This document shows positions 7,888 through 17,900 of a stretch of 64,000 bases of DNA, in pieces; position 1 is the stretch's first letter, and each line of letters starts with the position of its first letter. The DNA comes from Cyanobacteria bacterium RU_5_0 (lineage in GTDB: Bacteria > Cyanobacteriota > Cyanobacteriia > Elainellales > Elainellaceae). Made by a program: the position numbers and the translations under genes. A model generated the notes under the pieces. That model was not told where the DNA came from, did no database searches, and saw only the letters and a list, made by a program, of their open reading frames with translations. The stretch is from assembly GCA_012033255.1 (NCBI GenBank), contig JAAUSF010000010.1:1-64000 (forward strand). Direction: 5' to 3'.

Positions 7888-8729
7888 TGCATCTCAGCTT
7901 AATGGTGATTGCCATTGCGATCGCCTGCCTCACTCGTCTTTGCAGATCCACCCCATCCCCTACCTGGACAGATCGCTGGCAACACACCCTCCTGACATTC
8001 CTGTTCGCGCCTTTGCTGTTATTCATGACGGCTGTAGCGGTGTTATGCATGGGAACTCAGGGGCAAATGCTAGGGTTGCCCGTTGGCTGGATTGGCTATC
8101 TGTTGGCGTTGACGTTCTTAAGTTCTGCTGTCTTGATGCTGATTGGGTTGGCAGGGCAGGGATGGCGATCGCTCAAGCAAATTCGTACCTATCCTCAAAT
8201 TCAGATCAACGGCGCAAACGGGCGTATTCTGGAGACTTCTTGCTTGTTTGCGGCTCAAATTGGCTTCTGGACACCAGAACTCGTGATTAGTCAAGGGCTT
8301 GTGGCTACACTCAGTCAAGAACAGCTTGACGCCGTCCTGACTCACGAGCAAGCTCATGCCCATCACCATGATACTTTCTGGTTCTTTTGGCTAGGCTGGA
8401 TTCGCCACCTCACGGCATGGCTTCCCAATACAGAACCCTGCTGGCAAGAACTCCTCTTACTGCGCGAACTTCGAGCCGATCGCTGGGCAGCCGAGCGAGT
8501 TGATTCGCTGGTCTTAGCCGAAACACTGCTACAAGTGATTAAATCTCCCCTGACAGACGCACAGCATTATTGTGCAGCATTTGGTGAAACCGTTTCTCTC
8601 AATCGCTTAGAAGAACGCATCGAAGCATTATTGACCCACTCAGCACAATCTTGTGAGACAAGACGGCTAGTATGGATTGGATTACTGTTCGCATTCCTTC
8701 CTTTGCTAACAGTCCTATTCCACAGCTAA
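7887..8729 (+). CDS. M56-family membrane metalloprotease (BlaR1/PetP-like)
   Basis: 280-residue polytopic protein. Membrane segments lie at about 1-17, 33-55, 64-90 and near the C-terminus. The zinc-protease motif HEQAH (HEXXH) is at 153-157, followed by the third-ligand region LLRELRADRWAAE. There is no penicillin-binding sensor domain as in BlaR1, so the signal must be something else; copper is the precedent in PetP. It is translationally coupled to the upstream repressor, which it should cleave. The N-terminus is short compared with BlaR1. Confidence 0.88.
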   Translation: MHLSLMVIAIAIACLTRLCRSTPSPTWTDRWQHTLLTFLFAPLLLFMTAVAVLCMGTQGQMLGLPVGWIGYLLALTFLSSAVLMLIGLAGQGWRSLKQIRTYPQIQINGANGRILETSCLFAAQIGFWTPELVISQGLVATLSQEQLDAVLTHEQAHAHHHDTFWFFWLGWIRHLTAWLPNTEPCWQELLLLRELRADRWAAERVDSLVLAETLLQVIKSPLTDAQHYCAAFGETVSLNRLEERIEALLTHSAQSCETRRLVWIGLLFAFLPLLTVLFHS

Positions 8730-8921
8730 AGATCCCTAAAAACGATCGAACACTTACGGATTTTGTGGATAGTATCTGAAAATCTGATTGAACAAATTAA
8801 TTCAAAGGTTTTCAGTTGAGCTATGTTTCTTCAAACATTTAGTCTCGCTACCGCATTTATCTTCACACTGGAGAATCCGCGTTGTTCTCGGTTTGATGTT
8901 GTAAAAACAGGTGAGTAAACG

Positions 8922-9551
8922 ATGTATCCCACGTATCCAACAATGGAAGTGCGCTGGTTTCTACGAGGAGCGATTCCAGATTCGATTCGTGAATGGTTTC
9001 TGCGTGAATCGATCGCCCCCTCTGACCCAGAAAGCCGCGAAGATTGGTACGTTGCTTTGCCGAACTGTGCCGATGTAGGCATCAAGCTACGACAGGGGAA
9101 AATTGAGATAAAGAAACGCATGAGCCATCGAGGTGTCCAGAAGCTTTCAAAACGGAGCAAAGGACGAGTTGAAAAGTGGGTAAAGTGGAGTTTTGAAACG
9201 AATTCTAAGAATCAAGAATTACCAGATATTCTTACTCCTGAAACAGCTTGGATTGCGGTGAAAAAAACACGCCAGCAGCAAGTGTATGAAGTGGCAACAA
9301 ATGGCGATGTGAGGGCGATCGAGTCTGGTACTCAAGTCAAGCAAGGTTGTAGTCTAGAAATCGCAGAATTGTTCATTCAAGATCAAGATTGGTTTAGCTT
9401 AGGGTTTGAAGCCTTTGGGCAAGATGATACGGTGGAAAAAAGTCTTGAACGGGTCACAGATCGCGTTTTGAAGCGGTTTGATTTTTTCCCATTAAAAGCA
9501 AGATATTCGTTGAGCTATCCCAAATGGCTAAAAATGATTCTGAATGATTGA
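8922..9551 (+). CDS. conserved hypothetical, possibly CYTH-like
   Basis: 209 residues, no signal or membrane segment. The layout of strands (MEVRWFLRG near the start, VGIKLRQGKIEIKKR, VEKWVKWSFE, WIAVKKTRQQQVYEV, then C..EIAEL and WFSLGFEAFG) resembles the CYTH/triphosphate-tunnel fold, with paired E-x-R and K-x-R motifs. The canonical ExExK start is not present, so enzyme activity is doubtful. The next gene begins about 40 nt downstream, suggesting co-transcription. I cannot assign a function. Confidence 0.6.
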   Translation: MYPTYPTMEVRWFLRGAIPDSIREWFLRESIAPSDPESREDWYVALPNCADVGIKLRQGKIEIKKRMSHRGVQKLSKRSKGRVEKWVKWSFETNSKNQELPDILTPETAWIAVKKTRQQQVYEVATNGDVRAIESGTQVKQGCSLEIAELFIQDQDWFSLGFEAFGQDDTVEKSLERVTDRVLKRFDFFPLKARYSLSYPKWLKMILND

Positions 9552-9592
9552 GAGCGATCGATCAGATTACTGTGATTAAACTAAATAAATCT

Positions 9593-10249
9593 ATGACACA
9601 AACAATTCAAGCCTCCGCGATTCAGATTGATGATTTGGAGTCAAAAACTGGCATTCAAGAAGTTCATGATCAGCAATTTTTTGGGGAATGGCAAAGGGAT
9701 CTACCGGAAATTGATGACTGGGAAAAACAAGCCTTAGATCGACTCAAAACAGGATATCTAAATTTACTTAAGAAGCCCCCGCTTTTGGAAAATGCGGTTA
9801 GGATGGCAATACTGCATCCATTGCTATTTATTGCAGGGTTATACCTTGCTCCCTTTCAAGCTAAGCCTGAAAAATCTTTAACGATTTCTCTTGAGGATGA
9901 AGATAACACGATCGTTGAAGGAAGAATGGATATTTTGGTATTAAAGGAACAGTTTTGGCTAATCGTGATTGAGTCTAAACGGGCTGGAATTGCGATCGAA
10001 GAAGGGATTGCTCAACTTCTCGCTTATATGCTCGGTAGCCCAAAATCAAATGAACCGATTTTCGGCATGATTACGAATGGCGGGAGTTTGATGTTTGCGA
10101 AACTCATCAAAGGTAAGACATCTCAATATGCGCTGTCTGATATGTTTGTGTTACGCAAACAAGAAAATGAACTGTACCAGGTATTGAAGATTTTGAAGCG
10201 TTTAGCGGCGATCGTTGAATCAGCCCCAATCCTCACGTCTGATTTCTAA
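9593..10249 (+). CDS. HsdR-N/PD-(D/E)XK nuclease-like protein
   Basis: 218 residues from the ATG at 9593; an earlier in-frame start at 9548 would overlap the previous gene. The core VEGRMDILVLKEQFWLIVIESKR gives D, then E-x-K spacing of the PD-(D/E)XK nuclease fold, followed by a helix GIAQLLAYMLGSP. This is the layout of small proteins annotated as restriction endonuclease subunit R-like in cyanobacteria. No methylase or helicase lies nearby, so it is an orphan. A different nuclease-like protein lies at 46589-47206. Confidence 0.7.
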   Translation: MTQTIQASAIQIDDLESKTGIQEVHDQQFFGEWQRDLPEIDDWEKQALDRLKTGYLNLLKKPPLLENAVRMAILHPLLFIAGLYLAPFQAKPEKSLTISLEDEDNTIVEGRMDILVLKEQFWLIVIESKRAGIAIEEGIAQLLAYMLGSPKSNEPIFGMITNGGSLMFAKLIKGKTSQYALSDMFVLRKQENELYQVLKILKRLAAIVESAPILTSDF

Positions 10250-10331
10250 AGAAGTTTCATGCTTTACGGTAGTCGCTTTGCATTTGCGTCAGGATAGAGT
10301 CAGGAGAACACTAGACGATCGCAAATTCAGC

Positions 10332-12059
10332 ATGATTGAGCATGATGTGATTATTGTGGGTGGTGGATTAGCCGGAACCAGAGCGGCTGTCGAAATTGCC
10401 AAAACTGACCCTCGCTTGAGTGTCGCGGTCATTGCCAAAACTCACCCGATTCGATCGCACTCTGTTGCAGCACAGGGCGGCATGGCAGCAACTCTTAAAA
10501 ACGTAGATGAAGCCGACACTTGGGAGGCACATGCCTTCGATACGGTCAAAGGGTCTGATTATCTTGCGGATCAAGATGCGGTTGAAATCCTGACTCGCGA
10601 AGCCCCCGATGTGGTGATTGACCTGGAACACATGGGCGTATTGTTTTCCCGTTTGCCGGATGGTCGAATTGCTCAACGGGCGTTTGGCGGACACTCCCAC
10701 AAGCGCACCTGCTACGCGGCAGATAAAACCGGACACGCGATCCTGCATGAACTCGTTAGTAACCTGCGTCGCTACGGCGTCCAGATTTATGACGAGTGGT
10801 ATGTCATGCGCTTGATTCTGGAAGAGGGACAGGCAAAGGGACTCGTGATGTTCCGCATCCGCGATGCCCAGATTGAAGTCGTCCGAGCAAAAGCCGTGAT
10901 GTTCGCCACAGGCGGCTATGGGCGAGTCTATAACACCACATCAAATGACTATGCCTCTACAGGCGATGGATTGGCAATGACGGCTGCCGCCGGACTGCCA
11001 CTGGAAGATATGGAGTTTGTCCAGTTTCACCCAACCGGACTCTATCCCGTGGGTGTGCTGATTTCAGAAGCCGTCCGAGGCGAAGGTGCCTATTTGATGA
11101 ATAGTGAGGGCGATCGCTTCATGGCAACCTATGCCCCTAGCCGCATGGAACTGGCTCCACGAGATATCACGTCGAGGGCGATCGTTAAAGAAATCCGCGC
11201 TGGACGAGGCATTCATCCCGATGGTAGTGCTGGAGGTGCCTTCGTTCATCTGGATGTACGTCACCTCGGTCAGGAACAGATCATGAGCCGGATTCCTTTC
11301 TGTTGGGAGGAAGCGCATCGGCTCGTCGGAATTGATGCGGTTCATCAGCCGATTCCCGTCCGTCCTACGGTTCACTACTCAATGGGCGGTATTCCCACCA
11401 ACATCAATGGACAAGTTCGCAGCAGTCCAGATGGCTTAGTAGAAGGCTTTTTTGCAGCCGGAGAAACCGCTTGTGTCTCCGTGCATGGGGCAAATCGATT
11501 GGGCAGTAACTCGCTGTTGGAATGCGTCGTGTATGGACGAAGAACCGGAGCGACGATCGCCCAATATGTCCAGGATCGCAAATTCCCCCATGTAGACGAG
11601 CCGCGTTACATCACCGAAGCACAGCAAAAAGTTCAGGCGCTTCTTGATAAACCGGGACAATATCGCATTGATCAAATCCGCCAAGCCTTCCAAGACTGCA
11701 TGACGGAATATTGCGGCGTTTTCCGATCTGAATCGCTAATGCAGGAAGGCTTAGAGAAACTAAAAGCCATTCGTCAACAAGCCGAATCGATTTACCTGGA
11801 TGACAAAGGCATCCTCTGGAACACTGAACTCACGGAAGCTTTAGAGTTACAAAGTTTATTGCTCGTTGGAGAAGTGATTCTCGCTAGCGCCCTCAATCGT
11901 CGAGAAAGCCGAGGTGCCCATTCACGGGAGGACTATGTCGATCGCGACGACCCCAACTTTCTCAAACACACGTTGGCATATTATTCTCCGGCGGGTGTCG
12001 AGATCCGCTATATGCCTGTCACAATGACCAGATTTGAACCGCAAGAGCGAAAGTATTAG
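10332..12059 (+). CDS. sdhA: succinate dehydrogenase/fumarate reductase flavoprotein subunit
   Basis: 575 residues from the ATG at 10332; longer upstream starts would add an unrelated leader that overlaps the previous gene. The FAD dinucleotide fold is at the N-terminus (HDVIIVGGGLAGTRAA). RSHSVAAQGGMAA contains the histidine usually linked to FAD, followed by FGGHSHKRTCYAADKTGH, EFVQFHPTGL, SRAIVKEIRAGRG and VHYSMGGIPTN. The enzyme oxidises succinate to fumarate and passes electrons to an iron-sulfur subunit; in cyanobacteria it feeds the thylakoid quinone pool. No sdhB or membrane anchor is adjacent, which is usual in cyanobacteria. SdhA is likely, FrdA-like use cannot be excluded. Confidence 0.9.
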   Translation: MIEHDVIIVGGGLAGTRAAVEIAKTDPRLSVAVIAKTHPIRSHSVAAQGGMAATLKNVDEADTWEAHAFDTVKGSDYLADQDAVEILTREAPDVVIDLEHMGVLFSRLPDGRIAQRAFGGHSHKRTCYAADKTGHAILHELVSNLRRYGVQIYDEWYVMRLILEEGQAKGLVMFRIRDAQIEVVRAKAVMFATGGYGRVYNTTSNDYASTGDGLAMTAAAGLPLEDMEFVQFHPTGLYPVGVLISEAVRGEGAYLMNSEGDRFMATYAPSRMELAPRDITSRAIVKEIRAGRGIHPDGSAGGAFVHLDVRHLGQEQIMSRIPFCWEEAHRLVGIDAVHQPIPVRPTVHYSMGGIPTNINGQVRSSPDGLVEGFFAAGETACVSVHGANRLGSNSLLECVVYGRRTGATIAQYVQDRKFPHVDEPRYITEAQQKVQALLDKPGQYRIDQIRQAFQDCMTEYCGVFRSESLMQEGLEKLKAIRQQAESIYLDDKGILWNTELTEALELQSLLLVGEVILASALNRRESRGAHSREDYVDRDDPNFLKHTLAYYSPAGVEIRYMPVTMTRFEPQERKY

Positions 12060-12420
12060 TGTATCTCTCAACTCTTCCTTTTCCGAACGCGCTGCGCGCA
12101 TTGGTCAAGGACGGTTTCAATCTTGCCCTGATGAGCATCCCGACGAGGCACCGAAACGGTATAAGCACGGGACTTCCCGCGAGTCAGTTAAAATGATCCA
12201 TTAGATGATAAGCTGATCCACACTTAGTTTGCATCAGTGGACGGGCAAGATGCCCATCCCACAAGAGCAATGTGAATTTATCTTTTTCTCAGGTAAATCT
12301 CATTTAATAACGCTTTAATAGGGAGCGGATGCCTCGTCGGATGAAACTCATTGTCAGACGATCGCCTCTATAACCACAGACACTCACCCGTTCCTTATTC
12401 CCTTTCATCCTTCATTCTCC
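12060..12420. other. intergenic region with a small protein-like remnant
   Basis: A minus-strand frame ending at TGA 12068-12070 reads RGKSRAYTVSVPRRDAHQGK and ETVLDQC, which looks protein-like (perhaps a HicA-like tail), but it has no start codon and is cut off by a stop, so it is a fragment at best. A hairpin-like GGGCAAGATGCCC unit near 12244 belongs to a dispersed repeat. Confidence 0.35.
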
Positions 12421-13089
12421 ATGTCTCGACTGATCGGGCTAAGTCGCACTAGAGCATTCCGCTTGGGTTTGGCAACCCTTGGTATTGTACTGCTTTGTCA
12501 CTGGGTTCCGATCGATCTTCTCTTCGATCCAGAGGCCTTCATTAAGCACATTCACATGGAGAAGGCGCGAGGGGCTTGTATCTTTGTTATTGCTCAAGTT
12601 TTAGCAACCGTGTTGGGGATTCCTGGCACGGTTTTGGTGATTGCAGGGGGAGCGATTTTTGGGTTAATGTGGGGCACGATCTGGTCAACAGTAGGCGCAA
12701 CCTTGGGAGCGATCGCGGCATTCTATGTAGCTCGATATCTCCTACGTGATCGGATAGAAGGCTGGCTCGGACACCACAATACTTTAAAGCGGCTAAATCG
12801 GGCGGTTTGCAGCCATTCGCTCAGTTGCGTTTTAGCGGTTCGCTTTGCCCCAATCTCCCCTTTTAATCTAATAAATTTTTTATTTGGACTAACCCCAATT
12901 GGCTTAAAACCTTACGCGATCGGCACCTTCTTGGGCATCATTCCGGGGACAGCCGCTTACACTGGATTAGGCGCATCAGGTCGAAAAATAGTGCATGGTG
13001 AAGGAATCTTGCAACTGTCGATCGCGCTGTGTGGGCTTGCGTTGCTATCGATCGCACCGATCGTCTTTAAGAAGCTTCGACAGAGTTAA
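12421..13089 (+). CDS. TVP38/TMEM64-family (VTT domain) membrane protein
   Basis: 222 residues with about five or six hydrophobic segments. The VTT signature is present: IPGTVLVIAGGAIFGLMWGT, GATLGAIAAFYVARYLLRD, RFAPISPFNLINFLFGLT and GTFLGIIPGTAAYTGLG. Related DedA/VTT proteins are linked to lipid scrambling or undecaprenyl-phosphate recycling; the role of cyanobacterial members is not settled. The gene stands alone on its strand. Confidence 0.88.
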   Translation: MSRLIGLSRTRAFRLGLATLGIVLLCHWVPIDLLFDPEAFIKHIHMEKARGACIFVIAQVLATVLGIPGTVLVIAGGAIFGLMWGTIWSTVGATLGAIAAFYVARYLLRDRIEGWLGHHNTLKRLNRAVCSHSLSCVLAVRFAPISPFNLINFLFGLTPIGLKPYAIGTFLGIIPGTAAYTGLGASGRKIVHGEGILQLSIALCGLALLSIAPIVFKKLRQS

Positions 13090-13286
13090 AGGGTTTCCGG
13101 ATCGAGCTTTCTCTAGTGGAGTCCCCCTTTACGCCAGAAGAAGCGCTGAATCCAGATTATTCGCCCGATTAGGAATGGGTTGAAGTAACGAAGCGATCGG
13201 TTGGATGAAGGGTAAGTGGGTCAGGCAACAGGGCGATCGTCGTCTACTAAGGTGCCCGACTCAGTTTGATTTTTGGACGATACATA

Positions 13287-13348
13287 GGGGCAGACCGATG
13301 TGTATATCCGATCGGGTGGGGTAGACCGATGTGTATATCCGATCGGGT
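13287..13348. repeat. two 31-bp tandem REP-like units
   Basis: Two nearly identical units (GGGGYAGACCGATGTGTATA..., 13287-13317 and 13318-13348) are followed by a TAGACACATAAGTCTACCCC palindrome to about 13370. They flank the transposase gene on its 3' side; related palindromes flank the 5' side. Confidence 0.75.
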
Positions 13349-13373
13349 AGACACATAAGTCTACCCCTACGAT

Positions 13374-13991
13374 TCATTTTGACGGATTCTCAGGATGTAG
13401 TTGATCTTGCTTCCATAGATGGGGGTTTTTAATGATGTAGTCACGAACTCTTTGAAGCGATCCTCCATTACGAATAATGCGTTCGTAATAATTACGCTGC
13501 CATAGCTTTTTGTTGAAGGACTGCCAACCTTTGTGTTTTACTCCTTGGATGTAGTCGTTGGTGGTCATTGTTTTGAACCACTGCACGATTTCAGGCAGGG
13601 GTGCACCTGTGTCTGTATCTTCGGGGTGGACACCTTCGGGGTAGACACCTTCGGGGTAGACACATAGGTCTACCTCTACGGATGTTGGATGGGTTGATGG
13701 GGGGTAGGTGTGTGGAGGTGTTCCTGTAATGACGATGATGCCGTGGAAATGATTGGGCATCACAATAAATTCGTCGGTTTTGATAGATGGGAATTTTTGA
13801 TTTAATTCCAACCACCAATGTTGAATCATTTGACCTGCTGGATTGGGGTTCATAATACCCCCAGAGATGTTTCCGAACAAGCATTCACGGTGTTGGGTGC
13901 AGATGGTGACAAAATAGGCTCCAGGTGTTGAATAGTCGTATCCCTGTAGGCGAATGGAACGGCGATGATGTTTATCTGGTTGGTAGGGCAC
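13374..13991 (-). CDS. REP-associated tyrosine transposase (RAYT, Y1/IS200-like)
   Basis: 205 residues. Family landmarks are RRSIRLQGYDYSTPGAYFVT, the HUH-bearing MPNHFHGIIV, IVQWFKTMTTNDYIQ, LWQRNYYERIIR with the catalytic tyrosine region, and RDYIIKNPHLW. RAYTs are single-copy, domesticated relatives of IS200 transposases thought to move REP palindromes. Oddly, a linker at about residues 90-130 (VYPEGVYPEGVHPE) is encoded by tandem copies of the same GGGGTAGACAC repeat that surrounds the gene (13619-13680), so the repeat has invaded the coding region in frame. Confidence 0.88.
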   Translation of the reverse strand: MPYQPDKHHRRSIRLQGYDYSTPGAYFVTICTQHRECLFGNISGGIMNPNPAGQMIQHWWLELNQKFPSIKTDEFIVMPNHFHGIIVITGTPPHTYPPSTHPTSVEVDLCVYPEGVYPEGVHPEDTDTGAPLPEIVQWFKTMTTNDYIQGVKHKGWQSFNKKLWQRNYYERIIRNGGSLQRVRDYIIKNPHLWKQDQLHPENPSK

Positions 13992-14035
13992 CTCAATTCT
14001 CCAAAAAAGAGGACGTGTTCCCTAATTGTTCCCAC

Positions 14036-14245
14036 CCTATAGGGGCAGACACATAGGTCTGCCCCTACCCATGCATTTTTGGGGTACACACGGGGGGTTG
14101 TCGATCGGGTACACACGGGGGGTTGTCGATCGGGTAGGGGCAGACCTACGTGTCTGCCCTGCCCATGCATTTTGGGGGCACACACGTAGGGGGCACACAC
14201 GTAGGGGGCACACACGTAGGGGGCACACACGTAGGTGTGCCCGTA
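14036..14245. repeat. cluster of REP-like palindromes with a 4 x 15-bp tandem array
   Basis: Units of the GGGGCAGACACATAGGTCTGCCCC type and GGGGTACACACGGGGGGTTG occur in series. An exact 15-bp unit GGGGCACACACGTAG is repeated four times at 14175-14234, followed by GTGTGCCC, which closes a palindrome. The cluster lies just upstream of the RAYT gene, its probable mobiliser. Confidence 0.85.
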
Positions 14246-14364
14246 CGGTTGAAAAATGGATATGAATATTGCCCTAGAAAATTTGATCGCGCTTCGTGCG
14301 AAAGAGAGGAAAAGAAGAAAAAGAGCAAAGTTAAAAGGGTAAAAGGATAAAAAAGAATCCTGGG

Positions 14365-14600
14365 CTAAACACAAACTACCCGAAAACCAATGCTGATGAC
14401 CTGAAACTCTGGGGCGTTGCGGCTACGATCGGCAGAACGGCAGCGATCGGGATTGCGGAGCCACGAACCGCCGCGCAGCAGCCGCGATCGATTATCATTT
14501 CCGTCTACCCAAGTACTGCCATCGATCGACGCACCTCGTAGTGCATATCGTAAAGTCCAAATGCATTCGGGGGAAACCTGCTTACGTCGATCGTTGCTCC
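14365..14600 (-). pseudogene. decayed formylglycine-enzyme (SUMF1/FGE)-like gene fragment
   Basis: The minus strand carries FPPNAFGLYDMH in one frame (about 14530-14580), and in another frame DGNDNRSRLLRGGSW, CRSADRSRN and IGFRVVCV, ending at 14365. These are consecutive motifs of the C-terminal FGE-sulfatase domain, but they are in different frames, with the GNVWEWC section between them lost. The intact protein at 25895-28600 has the same motifs in one frame. It is a broken paralog. Confidence 0.8.
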
Positions 14601-14763
14601 ACGATATTTTCCGGCTGGTTCGGATCGAAGGAGGGTACTGTTGTTGGAGCGATGGACTGGGGAGCGGTGTCACGGTGGGCTTCAGTAACTATGGAACCGA
14701 TGGCTCCACGCCAGCCACCTGGATTTCTTGGTTCTAATCGAGAATCGGCTGCAATTGCTGTTC

Positions 14764-14823
14764 GGTAACCACGCCGGGATTGCCCCGACGCCACGGCAAC
14801 CATCAACAGAAAATTTACAGGTG
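14764..14823. repeat. right-end fragment of the MITE family
   Basis: Contains the GGGATTGCCCC unit and the terminal block CATCAACAGAAAATTTACAG GTG seen at the right end of the complete copy at 19900-20059. No left end is found within 200 bp, so this is a solo end. Confidence 0.7.
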
Positions 14824-14990
14824 AAATGTTTTCTGCTTCATCAGAAGCGGTTAAGCCTTAGCAGGAAATGGGTAAGCGATCGCCGCGAATGAAGAAACTT
14901 GATTAATTTATCCAGGTGATTTAATCTGAGCTTTATGCCAGGATTGGGATAGGCGAATACCACCCAGGTTTGGGGATTCTGGGCTGAATG

Positions 14991-17900
14991 TTAGACGATC
15001 GCCGCTTCTGGTAATCCGCCTTTCATCCGGCTCAAATAGTCAATCAAGTTTTCCAATTGTTGATCGGCTTTTAAGATGCCCAACCCTCGCACCGTGACTT
15101 TGTTGGGCGTATAAACAAAACGGGTTTTCAAGTATTCGGGCAGATTTTCTTTCAGCAGATTCCAGGCGGGTTCTTCCATTGGCGTTTCTAAAACAATGTG
15201 CTGTTTGCCTTCCGGTTTGATGCGGCTGAAGCCGAGTGATTTAGCAGCTTGCTTCAGTTCCATCACTCGTACCAATCGCTGAGCCGCAGAAGGAATTGCA
15301 CCATAGCGATCGCTCCAATCGGCGGCAATTTGCGCCAGTTCTTGTGAGGATTGAGCCGATGCCACCGCACGATATGCACTCATCTTTTGATCGAGATCGG
15401 GAATGTAATCTGCTGGGATAAAGGCAGTCACATTCAGATCAATTTGCGTATCATCGACTTGGGGAATTTCTTGTCCACGGATTTCCTTAAGTGCTTCTTC
15501 TAACATTTCCATGTAGAGATCAAAGCCGATCGCATCCATTTGTCCGGATTGTTCCGCACCCAAGAGATTTCCCACGCCTCGGATTTCCATATCACGTACT
15601 GCTAATTGATAACCCGATCCGAGTTGGGTGAATTCTTGAATCGCTCTGAGTCGTTGTCGAGCCGTATCCGTCAGTTGGCTTTGTTTCGGATAAAACAACC
15701 ATGCATGTGCTTGAATTCCGGCTCGACCCACACGACCGCGCAACTGGTAAAGCTGTGACAATCCGAAGCGTTGAGCATCTTCGATCAGAATCGTGTTGAC
15801 TCGCGGAATATCTAACCCAGATTCAATAATGGTCGTACAGACGAGAATTTCCGCTTCGCCATTGCTAAACGTTAGCATGGTGGCTTCCAGTTCACCTTCC
15901 TGCATTTGACCGTGGGCGATCGCAATTCGGGCACTGGGCACCATTTCTCGAATCCGACCGGCAATTTCTTCAATGCCTTCCACACGCGGCACGACATAAA
16001 AAATCTGTCCACCGCGATCGAGTTCTTGTCGAATCGCCGTTCGCACAACCTCCGGATCATAGGGCGCTAAGTGCGTTTTAATCGGACGACGAGACGGCGG
16101 TGGGGTCATAATCAAGCTCATCTCTCGCACTCCGGAGAGTGCCATGTAAAGCGTTCGTGGAATCGGAGTTGCACTCAACGTTAATACATCGACTTGCGTT
16201 TTGAGAGATTTGATTTTCTCTTTTTGGTTCACGCCAAATCGCTGTTCTTCATCCACAACCAGTAATCCCAAATCCTTGAACTGAACCCCTTTCCCGAGGA
16301 GTTGATGCGTTCCGACGACGACATCAAGTTCGCCCGTTGCCAATCGTTGCTGAATCTCCTTGCGTTCTTCAGCCGTGCGAAAACGGTTTAACAACCCAAC
16401 TTGAATCGGGTAGGGGGCAAAGCGTTCCTTGAGCGTGTGATAGTGTTGCTGCGTCAGAATCGTGGTGGGCGCGAGGAGAGCCACCTGTTTTCCGGCCGTG
16501 ACAGCTTTGAAGATGGCACGGATAGCAACTTCGGTTTTCCCGAAGCCAACATCGCCACAAACCAAGCGATCCATTGGACGCGGATTTTCCATGTCTCGTT
16601 TGACATCTTGAATCGCTTTAAGTTGATCCGGGGTGGCTTGGTAAGGGAAGGAATCCTCCAGTTCTTGTTGCCACGGCATGTCGATCGGATAAGTAAACCC
16701 TTCTTGTTGGGCGCGTTGAGCATAAAGCTGGAGCAGGTCGATCGCCACTTTCTTAACGGCTTTGCGAACCTTGCTCTTCGTCTTCTCCCACGCCTTACTC
16801 GACATTTTGTTGAGTTCAGGAACTTTGTCCCCCACTCCCCGGAATCGCGACAACGCCCCCACTTGATCTGCCGCCACCCGCAACAACCCATCAGCATATT
16901 GCAATACCAAATACTCGCGGGTTTCATTGTTGATCGTCAGGCTCTCTAGCTTCAGAAAGCGACCGATCCCGTGATGCCGGTGCACCACATAATCGCCCAA
17001 TTGTAGCTTGTTCGGATCAACCTGTTTAGATACCGCCTGGCGACGCTTGCGGACATAGGTTGGAGTGGCTAACGTATGCTGTCCGAAAAACTCTCGATCG
17101 GTGACTAAAACGAGTCGGAAGGTCGGCAGAATAAACCCTTCTAACTCCGCCAGCCCCGAATACTTTACTGCCACTGGAACACGCTGCGACTGAAGCTTGT
17201 CGATCGCCAAATAATCGCGTGGATTGGGCACAAACTGCGCCGGACAATCATGTTCTTGCAGTAGAGCCACCGATCGCGAGGGTTGAGCCGACACTAGCCA
17301 AATTGCAAAATTCCGCTCTCGCTCCTGTCGCAACGTCTCCGCCAACTTTGCAAACTGATGTGGGATTGCCGGAACTGGGCGACTTGACAAATTCAGCCCA
17401 TTCTTCTCCTCCGCCAATTCGGAAAGGTAGAGGCGATCGAATTGTTCTATAACCGCGATCGAGTCATTGAAGGAACGATGAATCTTTGGGAGTTCTTTGT
17501 TCTTTGTTCTTTCTGCTTCATCCTCGCTGTCTCCCGATAATGAATGACCACCGAGCAATGCCCACTGTTCTTCCGCAGATTCAAACCACCGATCGCTGTG
17601 TGCCCGACACTGTTCAGGTTCGTCGATCGCCACCAACGTATTTTTTGGCAAATAATCTAAGAGTGAAGCAGGCTGAGCGAATGCCACACCCAAAAATCGC
17701 CGCATTCCCTCCAATGGCTTACCAGACTGCAATTGCTCTAATTCTTCTGGCGAGAGGAAGGAAGAAGGATCTCCCTTGTCTCCTGGCTCCCCCCTCTCCC
17801 TCTCTCCCCATCCCCTCAACCTTTCCGCAATGATCGGTCTAAAATCCGTGGTTGTCAGCACCAGCCGAGTGATGCTGTCGAGAGAACGTTGCGTGGAGGG

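Noticed and set aside
7468-8729. Beta-lactam resistance regulators
   Set aside because: The M56 protein lacks the penicillin-binding sensor and no beta-lactamase is near.
14175-14234. CRISPR-like array
   Set aside because: The four 15-bp units are directly adjacent with no spacers, and the unit belongs to a palindromic repeat family.
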